From Ilumatobacteraceae bacterium (GTDB taxonomy: Bacteria; Actinomycetota; Acidimicrobiia; Acidimicrobiales; Ilumatobacteraceae), in the NCBI GenBank assembly GCA_017859395.1, contig JAFMNE010000014.1, positions 1 to 50,285 on the forward strand: 50,285 nucleotides of DNA, in the 5' to 3' direction. Of the stretch, positions 43,333 to 50,285 are shown piece after piece. The notes under the pieces were generated by a model. It did no database searches and was not told the origin of the DNA. It saw nothing but the letters and a program-made list of their open reading frames with translations. Made by a program: the position numbers and the translations under genes. Numbering within the stretch: the first letter of the stretch is position 1; each line of letters opens with the position of its first letter.

Positions 43333-44139
43333 TCAGATCAGGCGTGGTCGTCGGCCACCGACGCTGACACCAGCCACGAATCCTCCGCCGGCAATCGCCA
43401 CCGCGCCGATGGTTGTAAGCGCGCGTCGGGCAACGATGCGCGTGCGCTGACGGAACTGCACCACCGGCCAGCCGTGCGCGCGAGCGTGGCGTTCCAGAGT
43501 GCTGTCCGGGTTGACCACCACCGGGTGGCCAACGGCGTTCAACATCGGCAGATCGCTTGACGAGTCGCTGTAGGCGTAGCACTGGGCAAGGTCCAGATTG
43601 TCCCAGCGGGCAAGGTCGGCAATGGCGTCGACTTTGCCCTGTCCGTAGCAAAACGGACCGTCCAGTTCGCCGGTGTAGGCGCCGTCGACAACGACGCCGC
43701 GGGTTCCGATGCCACCGGTCATACCGAGGGAAGCAGCGAGCGGCTCGACGATCTCTGCCGGCGCGGCCGACACAATGAACGTGGCGCGACCGGCGTGGCG
43801 GTGCAGATCGAGTAGTCGCCGGGCCTCGGGGCGAATCTTGCCGAGAAGGACCGGAATCACGCGTTCGTTCAACGACTGGAGTTCTTCACGGCGCCGACCG
43901 GCGATGAACCCGAGGATGCGGTCGCGGGCCTCGGCGGCCACATCACGACCTGTGTCGCCACGCATTTTGAACACGGCTGCACTGAATGCGTCGCGGATGA
44001 GTTCATCGGTGGGCATCAGATGGGCGGCGCGCGCGGCGCGCGCCAGGGTGAATGCTGACGACCCTGCGATCAGGGTGCGGTCGAGATCGAAGAATGCGGC
44101 ACTTGGGCCGCCGGTCGCCACCTGCACGTATTCGCTCAC
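43333..44139 (-). CDS. HAD-IB family phosphatase with C-terminal membrane segment
   Basis: A SerB-like HAD protein of 268 residues: AAFFDLDRTLIAGSSAF (nucleophile and acid), IVSAAPAEIVEPLA (motif II), YAYSDSSSDLPMLNAVGHPVVVNPD (motif IV). Its last 30 residues (TIGAVAIAGGGFVAGVSVGG) are hydrophobic, so it is probably membrane anchored. Substrate could be phosphoserine or a phospholipid intermediate; family IB members near acyltransferases act on lipid phosphates. A GGAG site is 8 nt before GTG 44139. Follows rsmI by 13 nt. Confidence 0.9.
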   Translation of the reverse strand: MSEYVQVATGGPSAAFFDLDRTLIAGSSAFTLARAARAAHLMPTDELIRDAFSAAVFKMRGDTGRDVAAEARDRILGFIAGRRREELQSLNERVIPVLLGKIRPEARRLLDLHRHAGRATFIVSAAPAEIVEPLAASLGMTGGIGTRGVVVDGAYTGELDGPFCYGQGKVDAIADLARWDNLDLAQCYAYSDSSSDLPMLNAVGHPVVVNPDSTLERHARAHGWPVVQFRQRTRIVARRALTTIGAVAIAGGGFVAGVSVGGRRPRLI

Positions 44140-44152
44140 CGTTGCTACTCCG

Positions 44153-45007
44153 TCACGTCATCTCGTCACTCGGTGGTGTCGGCTGGGGGTCGTCACGTCC
44201 GATGGTCAGATCGTAGGCCATGCGGCGGGGCACGCCGAGTCGCCGCGCAACAGCAGCCGCAGCGTCGCGGCGGGTGGCACCGGCTGCAAGTTCAGCATCG
44301 AGGTGACGTCGCACGGTGGCGGTATCGACGGTGTCATCGCGAGTGGCACCGGCGAGCACGATGACGTACTCGCCGCGCGGATCGCCGATGTCGATGGTGT
44401 CGAGGGTGCCGCGGCGGGTCTCTTCGTGCATCTTGGTGAGTTCGCGGCTGATACTGACCCGGCGGTGCCCGCCGCAGGCGGCGCGGAGATCGTCGATGGT
44501 GCGCGCGATGCGATGCGGTGCTTCGTAGAGCACCACGGTGCGTGTCTCTCCGGCGATATCGGCGAGCCGGTCGCGGCGTTCCGCACCGCGACGGGGAAGG
44601 AATCCCTCGAACACGAAACGGTCGGTGGGTAGGCCACTGACCACTAGAGCGCAGAGCACGGCATTGGCGCCGGGCACGGCTTCGACGAGGTGGCCGTCGG
44701 CAACGGCTGCAGCAACGAGACGTTGGCCCGGATCGGAGACGGCCGGGGTGCCGGCATCGCTGACCACCACGACCTGCTGGCCAGCGGCGAGAGCATTGAC
44801 CATCGCTGGGGCCAGGTCATGCTCGGTGTGCTCGTTGCACACGCGCAAGGCGATACCGGAGATGCCCAGATGGCGAAGCAGCGTGGATGTGCGACGGGTG
44901 TCCTCGCAGCAGATCATGTCGGCGGTGGCCAACGCGGTTGCAGCGCGTTGGGAGATGTCGTCGAGATTGCCGATCGGGGTGGCGACGAGAATGAGGCGCC
45001 CGGTCAC
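44153..45007 (-). CDS. rsmI: 16S rRNA (C1402-2'-O)-methyltransferase RsmI
   Basis: RsmI methylates the 2'-O of C1402 in the 16S decoding centre. The 284 residues have the family's tetrapyrrole-methylase fold: LILVATPIGNLDDISQRA, CCEDTRRTSTLLRHLGI, VVSDAGTPAVSDPG, PGANAVLCALVVSGL and FVFEGFLPRRGAERRDRL. GTG start overlaps the DUF192 stop in GTGA, so it is coupled. Confidence 0.97.
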   Translation of the reverse strand: MTGRLILVATPIGNLDDISQRAATALATADMICCEDTRRTSTLLRHLGISGIALRVCNEHTEHDLAPAMVNALAAGQQVVVVSDAGTPAVSDPGQRLVAAAVADGHLVEAVPGANAVLCALVVSGLPTDRFVFEGFLPRRGAERRDRLADIAGETRTVVLYEAPHRIARTIDDLRAACGGHRRVSISRELTKMHEETRRGTLDTIDIGDPRGEYVIVLAGATRDDTVDTATVRRHLDAELAAGATRRDAAAAVARRLGVPRRMAYDLTIGRDDPQPTPPSDEMT

Positions 45008-45342
45008 CTTTCGTCAACCCTGACCTCGACGGTGTCGCCGGTGTGGAGCCCCCATCGTTCGAATGACCCCGCCCGAGCTTCGATGACACGGTGGGCACGT
45101 GGTGCGGGCAAGGCGATGCGGTGCCGGGTCATTGTGGAGGTCCTCAGCACGCACCCGTCACGGTCGAGGTAGGCAACATCGATGTCGAAGCGCATACCGA
45201 TCGTGTGGACCCAACGACACGGTTCGAGCACCATCGCACCGTCGATGTCGTCGCGCCCGAGCAGCCCGCGGCGGCGACTGCGTCGGTCGTCGGCGATCTG
45301 TGCTGATGCGAGCACCCGACTGTCGCTCACCAACCACGCCAC
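45004..45342 (-). CDS. DUF192 protein
   Basis: A 112-residue DUF192 protein: RRRGLLGRDDIDGAMVLEPCRWVHTIGMRFDIDVAYLDRDGCVL is the family core (G-x-M-F-x-x-x-x-I-D-V). Function unknown; the protein is soluble and compact. GTG 45342 has CACACT 6 nt upstream. It lies between ychF and rsmI. Confidence 0.92.
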   Translation of the reverse strand: MAWLVSDSRVLASAQIADDRRSRRRGLLGRDDIDGAMVLEPCRWVHTIGMRFDIDVAYLDRDGCVLRTSTMTRHRIALPAPRAHRVIEARAGSFERWGLHTGDTVEVRVDER

Positions 45343-45348
45343 GGTGCC

Positions 45349-45354
45349 AGTGTG
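45349..45354 (-). promoter_or_regulatory. CACACT -10 variant before DUF192/rsmI
   Basis: CACACT with a 6-nt spacer to GTG 45342. Confidence 0.45.
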
Positions 45355-45384
45355 CCACTGCTGCCGGGTCGGCGCAGGTATCGA

Positions 45385-46473
45385 TCAGACGTTGAAACGG
45401 AACTCCATCACGTCGCCGTCGACAGCTACGTAGTCCTTGCCTTCGAGTCGGAGCCGACCAACATCGCGTGCAGCCGACCATGAGCCCAACTCGAGCAGTT
45501 CATTCCAGGCAATGACTTCGGCGCGGATGAAACCGCGTTGGAAGTCGGTGTGAATACGCCCCGCGCATTCGGGTGCGGTCGATCCGGCACGAAATGTCCA
45601 TGCGCGTGATTCTTTGTCGCCGGTCGTGAAATAGGTGCGCAGCCCAAGCAGGTGATACGCCGAGCGCACCATGCGGAACAGCGCACCCTCGCCGAGACCT
45701 AGCCCGTCCAGCATTTCGGCGCGTTCAACAGGGTCGTCAATTGCGGCGGCCTCGGCCTCTAGTTGCACGCACATACCAATGACTTCGACGTTGTCGCCGG
45801 CGTCGTTGAACTCGGCAGTTACGCGCGCCTCGGCGGCAGCGATCGTGTCCAATTCATCCTCGCCAACGTTGACAACAGCCAGCACTCGGCGATTGGTGAG
45901 AAGAAACTGGGGAGCCAATGTGGCACGTACATCGTCGCTGAGGCCCGCGCGGTAGAGGGGGCGACCGTCGGCGAGGTGGTTGTGTGCAGTGCGCAGTGCG
46001 TCGAGTTCGTCGCCGAGACCACGATCGAGTTTGGAGCGACGCTCGACGTCGTGGAGACGGCGTTCCACGGTTTCGAGATCGGCGAGAGCGAGTTCGAGTT
46101 CGACGACGCGCAGATGATCGAGGGGGTCCGACGGCCCGGGCACGTCATCATCGGCGAAGGCTCGCAGGACGAACACGATGGCATCGACCTCTCGAATGTT
46201 GGCCAAGAACTTGTTGCCCAGACCCTCGCCTTTTGATGCTCCCTCAACCAAGCCGCCGATATCGACGACTTCAACCGCGGCGTGAATCGTGTTCTTCGAT
46301 GCCGACATTGCCGACAGGCGATCGAGTCGTTCATCGGGCACCTTCGCCACGCCGATGTTCGGGTCTTTGGTGGCGAAGGCGTAGGGGGCTGCGAGTGCGC
46401 CACCGCCGGTGAGTGCGTTGTATAGCGAACTCTTCCCGGCGTTGGGAAGGCCGACGAGGCCGAATCTCTCCAT
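45385..46473 (-). CDS. ychF: Redox-responsive ATPase YchF (OLA1-like)
   Basis: YchF is an Obg-related ATPase that binds the ribosome and 20S-like complexes. The 362 residues match: [20 protein letters not shown] (P-loop, ATP rather than GTP specificity from the missing NKxD), [84 protein letters not shown] (C-terminal TGS domain). TAGCCT ends 7 nt before ATG 46473. It is upstream of DUF192/rsmI. Confidence 0.98.
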   Translation of the reverse strand: MERFGLVGLPNAGKSSLYNALTGGGALAAPYAFATKDPNIGVAKVPDERLDRLSAMSASKNTIHAAVEVVDIGGLVEGASKGEGLGNKFLANIREVDAIVFVLRAFADDDVPGPSDPLDHLRVVELELALADLETVERRLHDVERRSKLDRGLGDELDALRTAHNHLADGRPLYRAGLSDDVRATLAPQFLLTNRRVLAVVNVGEDELDTIAAAEARVTAEFNDAGDNVEVIGMCVQLEAEAAAIDDPVERAEMLDGLGLGEGALFRMVRSAYHLLGLRTYFTTGDKESRAWTFRAGSTAPECAGRIHTDFQRGFIRAEVIAWNELLELGSWSAARDVGRLRLEGKDYVAVDGDVMEFRFNV

Positions 46474-46480
46474 GAGGCGG

Positions 46481-46486
46481 AGGCTA
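46481..46486 (-). promoter_or_regulatory. -10 element of ychF
   Basis: TAGCCT, 7-nt spacer, ATG 46473. It lies just beyond the hairpin cluster, which places the hairpins in the preceding transcript. Confidence 0.55.
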
Positions 46487-46505
46487 GCGGTGGAGGTTCT
46501 CGGGT

Positions 46506-46595
46506 GACCCGGGACGAGCGGGGGGCGCTCGTCCCGGGTCCCCGTGCGATGTCGAGGGGGGTTCCGACATCGCACACCGGGATGGGGGATCCCGG
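46506..46595 (-). terminator. Three tandem hairpins after trxA
   Basis: Three perfect inverted repeats follow one another: CCGGGAT/ATCCCGG (46577-46595, loop 5), GTGCGATGTCG/CGACATCGCAC (46544-46575, loop 10) and GACCCGGGACGAGCG/CGCTCGTCCCGGGTC (46506-46540, loop 5). In the trxA sense the loops read CCCCC, GAACCCCCCT and CCCCC. No T-tract follows any stem. They lie between trxA and the ychF promoter and probably end or protect the trxA transcript. Confidence 0.6.
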
Positions 46596-46604
46596 GAGAA
46601 CCGA

Positions 46605-46988
46605 TCAGTTGCCGGAGTCGGGGGACTCCTCGGCGATCTGCGCGCGGATCTCGTCCATGTCGAGCGCGCGCACCTGCGTCAGCAAGTCGTCGAGGGCGCT
46701 CTTGGGAAGGGCTCCGGGTTGTGCGAACAGCTGGATGCCGTCGCGGAAGATCATCAGGGTGGGGATCGACATGATGCCGAGTGCCCCGGCCAGGTCTTGG
46801 TTGGCCTCGGTGTCGACTTTAGCGAAGGTGCAATCGGGGTTTTCTGCAGCGGCCTCTTCGAAGATGGGGCCGAACATCTTGCAGGGCCCACACCACTCGG
46901 CCCAGAAGTCGACGAGGGTAATGCCGTCGGCGGTGACGGTGTCCTCAAATGTCGTCATGGTGAGCTCGGTGGTGGCCAACTGAATCAC
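46605..46988 (-). CDS. trxA: Thioredoxin
   Basis: Thioredoxin of 127 residues with the WCGPC active site (Cys33, Cys36) in VDFWAEWCGPCKMFGPIF and the cis-proline in SIPTLMIFRDG. It has a C-terminal extension beyond the family's 105-110 residues (QVRALDMDEIRAQIAEESPDSGN), which is acidic and unusual. The GTG at 46988 follows AGAAGGAT closely; a TTG at 46979 is possible. Reduces ribonucleotide reductase and other disulphides. Confidence 0.95.
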   Translation of the reverse strand: MIQLATTELTMTTFEDTVTADGITLVDFWAEWCGPCKMFGPIFEEAAAENPDCTFAKVDTEANQDLAGALGIMSIPTLMIFRDGIQLFAQPGALPKSALDDLLTQVRALDMDEIRAQIAEESPDSGN

Positions 46989-47121
46989 ATCCTTCTACTT
47001 GTTACCGACGGGTACAACACAGTTTGTGCGGACCATATTCCCGCACGGTCGGCGTGCGATGCGCGGCCCCCGCACTGTTGTGTTGGGGCGAGATCACGGT
47101 GTGACTCGGCATCTGCGGCCG

Positions 47122-47127
47122 TATGAT
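47122..47127 (+). promoter_or_regulatory. -10 element of bL37
   Basis: TATGAT, 9-nt spacer, ATG 47137; no Shine-Dalgarno. Confidence 0.5.
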
Positions 47128-47136
47128 TGGGGACCT

Positions 47137-47223
47137 ATGTCGAAGAAGACCAGTAAGCGCAAGGCGCGCCTGCGTCGCTCAAAAGCGAACCACGGCAAGC
47201 GCCCCAACATGGGCCGCGGCTGA
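47137..47223 (+). CDS. Ribosomal protein bL37
   Basis: A 28-residue basic protein, MSKKTSKRKARLRRSKANHGKRPNMGRG in outline, whose SKANHGKRPN segment matches bL37 of the mycobacterial large subunit. It binds 23S rRNA and is often missed by gene finders. It is followed by the VOC gene after 13 nt, perhaps in one transcript. Confidence 0.92.
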   Translation: MSKKTSKRKARLRRSKANHGKRPNMGRG

Positions 47224-47236
47224 ACCTCGCCCGCCT

Positions 47237-47866
47237 GTGTCGCTCCGCTTCGGTCATCTTGTCCTCAGCGGTGATGCCGGGCCGTGGCGTCGTTGTGGCC
47301 TTAATGAACTCGTCTCTCAACACTCCGGTGTGGAGTGGGTGCATACGGCAAACGGGTCGTTGACCTGGGCGTCGGACCGTGAGGGTCTGGGTTGGGTGTT
47401 CCACGATGACGATGCCGTCGCTGCATACGACATCACCATCGATTCCATTCCAGCGCGTGTGGTGGCGTCGCCGCCGGTTCGTGAGGCTGTGACGCTGCCC
47501 GATCTGCCACGCATCGACCATGTGGTGGTGTTCACTGACTCGTTGGAGCGCACGACGAATGCGGTTGCCGAGGCCACCGGGCACGAGGTGCGGCGCGTCC
47601 GCGAGACGGCCGATGTGCGTCAGGGGTTCCATCGGGTCGGGCCCGGGGGAGTGATCATCGAAGTGGTGGAACGCGCTGACGTCACATCGGTGTCGTTATG
47701 GGGACTGGTGGTGACCGTGGCCGATCTTGATGCGATGGTCGAAGCCGCCGACGGAGCGATCGGCAGCCCTCGCGATGCCGTGCAACCGGGGCGTCGCATT
47801 GCAACGGTTCGTGGTGCCGCTGGCCTTGGTGTCGCGGTCGCGTTCATGTCGCCCGAGCCTGCGTGA
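47237..47866 (+). CDS. VOC-superfamily (glyoxalase-like) protein
   Basis: The 209 residues contain a VOC pattern: LPRIDHVVVFTDSLERTTNAVAEATGHEVRRVRE is the first beta-alpha-beta-beta-beta module with the metal His, and VSLWGLVVTVADLDAMVEAADGAIGSPRDAVQPGRRIATVRG is the second. An unrelated N-terminal part (1-90) precedes them. Metal-dependent small-molecule chemistry is likely; substrate unknown. GTG 47237 is the best start but no -10 or strong ribosome site marks it. Confidence 0.82.
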   Translation: MSLRFGHLVLSGDAGPWRRCGLNELVSQHSGVEWVHTANGSLTWASDREGLGWVFHDDDAVAAYDITIDSIPARVVASPPVREAVTLPDLPRIDHVVVFTDSLERTTNAVAEATGHEVRRVRETADVRQGFHRVGPGGVIIEVVERADVTSVSLWGLVVTVADLDAMVEAADGAIGSPRDAVQPGRRIATVRGAAGLGVAVAFMSPEPA

Positions 47867-47898
47867 GGGCCTGACGTCGCTCATTGAATATCGCTCGT

Positions 47899-47904
47899 TA
47901 CCCT
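47899..47904 (+). promoter_or_regulatory. -10 element of the L,D-transpeptidase gene
   Basis: TACCCT, 7-nt spacer, ATG 47912, no Shine-Dalgarno. Confidence 0.55.
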
Positions 47905-47911
47905 CGGGTAG

Positions 47912-48754
47912 ATGGGTGCATCCTCGCGGATCGGTACCGGTCTCGCCGCGGCGGCCATGGTGTGCGCCAGTGCGTGTTCATCGTCGTCGCCGGATGCGGA
48001 GGCCGCAGTTGCGGTAACAACCGAGGTGGTGACCACGACAACGGTTGCAGCGACCACCACAACGTCGACCACGGTGCCGGTCACCGCTGGCGACTGTGAG
48101 ATCTCTGAGGTGCTTCGGGTGGGGTCAACGGGTGAGCAGGTGCAATGCCTCGAGCGCCACCTTGCAGACCGCGGCTGGCTGGCTGCTGTACCCGATACCG
48201 AATTCGATGAGACGACGCGGATCGCAGTGCGCGACCTGCAGGCCAACTCGGACCTTGTGGTCGATGGCGTGGCTGGGCAACAGACCGCAGAGTTCATGGG
48301 CGTGTGGTCGCCGCCGCCGGTCCCCGAACCCTATGCGTCGACCTGTGCCGATGAGGGTGCATCTGCAGTGATCGATCGTGAGTATCAGAGGTCGTGGTTG
48401 TGTACCGATGGCGAGGTGTCACATGTGTTTGGCATCACCACCGCATGGGATCAGCCGGATCCGGGTGACTACGAAGTGATGGAAAAAGACATGTATGCGT
48501 CGTCGACCGAGACCGGTGAGTACTCGGAGATGACGCACTTCGTGGTGTTCGCGCGCGGCAAGTACAAGGGGGCGCGCGTGGGGTTCCACTCGGTGCCGAC
48601 CTATCCGGGGGGTGCGTTTATTCAACCCCTCGACTCGGTGGGTACCGCGGAGTACCGCGGCCAGTCGTCGGGGTGCATCCGTGCCCTACCCGACGATGCG
48701 CAGGCCATCTGGGATCACCTCGCCGTCGGTGACCCGGTGATCGTCATTTCGTAA
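47912..48754 (+). CDS. L,D-transpeptidase (YkuD) with peptidoglycan-binding domain
   Basis: A 280-residue exported protein. Residues 1-22 form a signal peptide ending ASAC, a non-canonical lipobox, so it may be a lipoprotein. A Thr-rich linker follows (35-60). VLRVGSTGEQVQCLERHLADRGWL (about 68-91) is a PG_binding_1 domain. From 150 on is a YkuD transpeptidase domain with GFHSVPTYPGG and QSSGCIRALPDDAQAIWDHLAVGDPV, which holds the catalytic His-Ser-x-Cys. It makes 3-3 peptide cross-links or anchors proteins to the wall. Confidence 0.93.
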   Translation: MGASSRIGTGLAAAAMVCASACSSSSPDAEAAVAVTTEVVTTTTVAATTTTSTTVPVTAGDCEISEVLRVGSTGEQVQCLERHLADRGWLAAVPDTEFDETTRIAVRDLQANSDLVVDGVAGQQTAEFMGVWSPPPVPEPYASTCADEGASAVIDREYQRSWLCTDGEVSHVFGITTAWDQPDPGDYEVMEKDMYASSTETGEYSEMTHFVVFARGKYKGARVGFHSVPTYPGGAFIQPLDSVGTAEYRGQSSGCIRALPDDAQAIWDHLAVGDPVIVIS

Positions 48755-48765
48755 TCGGTATCTGG

Positions 48766-49689
48766 TCAATTGTCATCAAGGTCTGCAAGGTAGGCACGCC
48801 CGGTGTCGCACTCGGCCTGTAGTGCACACCATCGGCACATTGCCCCGGGCGTCGTGGTGGCCACGCGGCCCTCGGCGAGTTCAACTGCCGCAACCGCAGC
48901 GTCAACGGTGCGGCGAATGGCCGATCGCAACAGATCCACCGTGACGTCTTCCACGACTGCGTTGCCCGCTGCCAGGTAAAAACTGGCCACTTTGCGTGGG
49001 GGAACCCCGGTGCGCAGTGTTTCCACCAGGGCATAGAAGCGCAGGTCGTCAAGGTGCTCGGCGCGGGTGACGCCGGTTTTCAGGTCGATGACCACTTTGC
49101 GGCTTTCGGCTCCTGCCGCCACGCCCAGCACGAGGTCGACCTTGCCGCCGAACACGATGGGGCCGCGCACTGGCCAACGGATTGATGATTCGACAACGGG
49201 TCGCGAACGCGGATCGATCGGCGGGAATGTCTCGATGAACTTCACCACTGCGTCGGTGGCGCCGCCACGCAGGTCGGCACGTTCGGCGGGGCTGGCACTG
49301 CTGAGCCACACGGCTGGCCCTCGGCCGTCGGCGATGATCAATTCGATGGCGATGTCGACTAGTTCGGCGGGCACGGGCTCGCCGCGCCAGTTGATGCCTA
49401 ACTCGATTGCGCGGTGGGCAACGGTGCCGGTGGCCGTGGCGACGTTCCACTCGAACGAGTCGTCACCCGCGTAGCGGGCTTCGCATCCGAGTACCCCGGC
49501 GATGCGGGTCTTGTTGAGGAAGATGTCGGCCGTGTCGGCGGCCTGAAGTCGGCCAGACAGGTGCTCAACCACATCGTGCATTTCGGCGGTGAGGGACTCG
49601 ATGGCGTCGCGGTCAAAGACGATGGGTTCGTCGGCACGGCGCAACAGGTCGAGGTTGCGTAATTGTGCCGGGGTGAGATCGGCGACCAT
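48766..49689 (-). CDS. PD-(D/E)XK nuclease with Fe-S-type cysteines (RecB/Cas4-like, stand-alone)
   Basis: The 307 residues contain a PD-(D/E)XK core: GTVAHRAIELGI (conserved His), GGKVDLVLGV (metal Asp) and KVVIDLKTG (Asp-x-Lys). A Cys in GVLGCEARY plus the C-terminal CRWCALQAEC gives four cysteines in the pattern that ligates a 4Fe-4S cluster in AddB and Cas4. No helicase or other cas gene is near. ATG 49689 is supported by TACGGT 6 nt upstream; a GTG at 49746 would add 19 residues. It is divergent from an unknown 128-residue gene. Confidence 0.88.
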   Translation of the reverse strand: MVADLTPAQLRNLDLLRRADEPIVFDRDAIESLTAEMHDVVEHLSGRLQAADTADIFLNKTRIAGVLGCEARYAGDDSFEWNVATATGTVAHRAIELGINWRGEPVPAELVDIAIELIIADGRGPAVWLSSASPAERADLRGGATDAVVKFIETFPPIDPRSRPVVESSIRWPVRGPIVFGGKVDLVLGVAAGAESRKVVIDLKTGVTRAEHLDDLRFYALVETLRTGVPPRKVASFYLAAGNAVVEDVTVDLLRSAIRRTVDAAVAAVELAEGRVATTTPGAMCRWCALQAECDTGRAYLADLDDN

Positions 49690-49695
49690 GCCGCC

Positions 49696-49701
49696 ACCGT
49701 A
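49696..49701 (-). promoter_or_regulatory. -10 element of the PD-(D/E)XK nuclease gene
   Basis: TACGGT, 6-nt spacer, ATG 49689. Confidence 0.5.
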
Positions 49702-49756
49702 CTTCGGCCCTGTGGCGTCGACGGTTCGATTCTGGCCAGTTGTCACACCCGTCGAG

Positions 49757-49762
49757 CATGAT
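49757..49762 (+). promoter_or_regulatory. CANNNT -10-like element (CATGAT)
   Basis: CATGAT, 6-nt spacer, ATG 49769; divergent from the nuclease promoter at about 60 nt. Confidence 0.35.
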
Positions 49763-49768
49763 CGTCGT

Positions 49769-50155
49769 ATGACCCGTCCGGCCCCCAGATCACGCCCCGT
49801 TCGCCACCTGTCACCTCAGGGTGAGCGATCGGCCGGCATGGATCTGGCCGACGCGGTCCGCACCATCGCCCGTGTGCTGGCGGCATCAGGCCATGACGTG
49901 CCGGGCTTCCGATCACCGCCTCGCCTTGTGGGCGTCGATCGTTCTCTGCGACGTCGCCGCGATGGCAACGGTGCCGAGTCGACGGTGGTGTCGGTGCGGG
50001 TGAAGGGGCGTCCGTGGGCCGCGGTTCTCGCCGACATGATCGAGGGCGTGGTGGTTGCCAATCGGCTCGCGCCCCCCGAGGCCGACCGGGTGCGGGCAGC
50101 ACTATGGGAGTCGCTTGTGCCGGCCGACACCACGGCACGTCGTCGCGTGGCGTGA
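49769..50155 (+). CDS. Unknown conserved-looking protein
   Basis: A 128-residue, strongly basic (Arg-rich) protein with no signal or membrane segment. The segment VSVRVKGRPWAAVLADMIEGVVVANRL is the most structured part. I do not recognise the family. It is divergent from the Fe-S nuclease gene and 43 nt before tRNA-Leu. Confidence 0.65.
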   Translation: MTRPAPRSRPVRHLSPQGERSAGMDLADAVRTIARVLAASGHDVPGFRSPPRLVGVDRSLRRRRDGNGAESTVVSVRVKGRPWAAVLADMIEGVVVANRLAPPEADRVRAALWESLVPADTTARRRVA

Positions 50156-50183
50156 CGGTGTCATGAGTTGGCGTCCGGTGCCC

Positions 50184-50189
50184 TAGCGT
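50184..50189 (+). promoter_or_regulatory. -10 element of tRNA-Leu
   Basis: TAGCGT ends 9 nt before the mature tRNA; the hexamer is shared with the metG and thioesterase promoters. Confidence 0.4.
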
Positions 50190-50198
50190 GTGGGAGTC

Positions 50199-50284
50199 GC
50201 CCGGGTGGTGGAATTGGCAGACACGGGGGGCTTAAACCCCCCTGGCTCGAAAGAGCCGTGCGGGTTCAAGTCCCGCCCCGGGCA
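50199..50284 (+). tRNA. tRNA-Leu(UAA)
   Basis: An 86-nt class II cloverleaf: acceptor GCCCGGG with CCCGGGC, anticodon stem GGGGG with CCCCC around CTTAAAC (anticodon TAA), a long variable arm GGCTCGAAAGAGCC, and GTTCAAGTC in the T arm. The discriminator base is the A at 50284; the window ends one base later, so an encoded CCA cannot be judged. Confidence 0.96.
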
Positions 50285-50285
50285 C

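Overview
The window is about 50 kb of a GC-rich actinobacterial chromosome, most likely from a member of the Acidimicrobiia. The evidence is the gene set: a single-chain 2-oxoglutarate enzyme of the Kgd type, the mismatch endonuclease NucS in place of any visible MutS/MutL, an F420-type luciferase-like oxidoreductase, a DUF6777-type secreted protein, and the two tiny ribosomal proteins bS22 and bL37 known from mycobacterial ribosomes. The class assignment is inference; the phylum is well supported. No rRNA operon, CRISPR array, insertion sequence, prophage or integron is visible, and no gap between genes exceeds about 150 bases.

Layout. 1-4.7 kb (minus): the 5' part of a very large secreted repeat protein cut by the left edge, then SelO and a YczE-like membrane protein. 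4.7-10 kb: an MFS transporter, a methyltransferase and a luciferase-like oxidoreductase (minus), then a short-chain dehydrogenase and an SCO6745-like protein (plus). 10-16.6 kb (minus): ManA, NucS, an ABC1/UbiB kinase, and an operon ettA-cysQ-enoyl-CoA hydratase. 16.7-22.3 kb (plus): DMT exporter, Fe(II)/2OG oxygenase, kgd. 22.3-30.9 kb: HAD hydrolase, an NYN-S1-histone-tail protein with xthA, UvrD-HRDC helicase, a hydrolase/alpha-methylacyl-CoA racemase/phosphatase cluster, a lipoprotein and a small membrane protein. 30.9-37.8 kb (minus): the block tRNA-Gln-glmU(N-terminal half)-prs-rplY-pth-mfd. 37.9-46.5 kb: bS22, then the housekeeping series metG-tatD-X-rsmA-ispE and ychF-DUF192-rsmI-HAD phosphatase, with a thioesterase between. 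46.5-50.3 kb: trxA followed by three tandem hairpins, bL37, a VOC protein, an L,D-transpeptidase, an Fe-S PD-(D/E)XK nuclease, an unknown gene and tRNA-Leu.

Regulation. A consistent signal runs through the window: more than twenty genes have a -10-like hexamer (TANNNT, or the variant CANNNT, most often CACACT) ending 6-10 nt before an ATG or GTG, with no Shine-Dalgarno sequence. This is the expected geometry of leaderless transcripts and it also fixes several start codons. Genes inside operons instead use Shine-Dalgarno sites or ATGA/GTGA stop-start overlaps.

Most notable points: the Trp/Cys-module secreted protein at the left edge; the extent of leaderless transcription and its CACACT variant; a GlmU that lacks its acetyltransferase half; three consecutive C-loop hairpins after trxA; and an NYN-nuclease/S1 protein with a histone-H1-like tail coupled to exonuclease III. 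No complete new defence or biosynthetic system was recognised.
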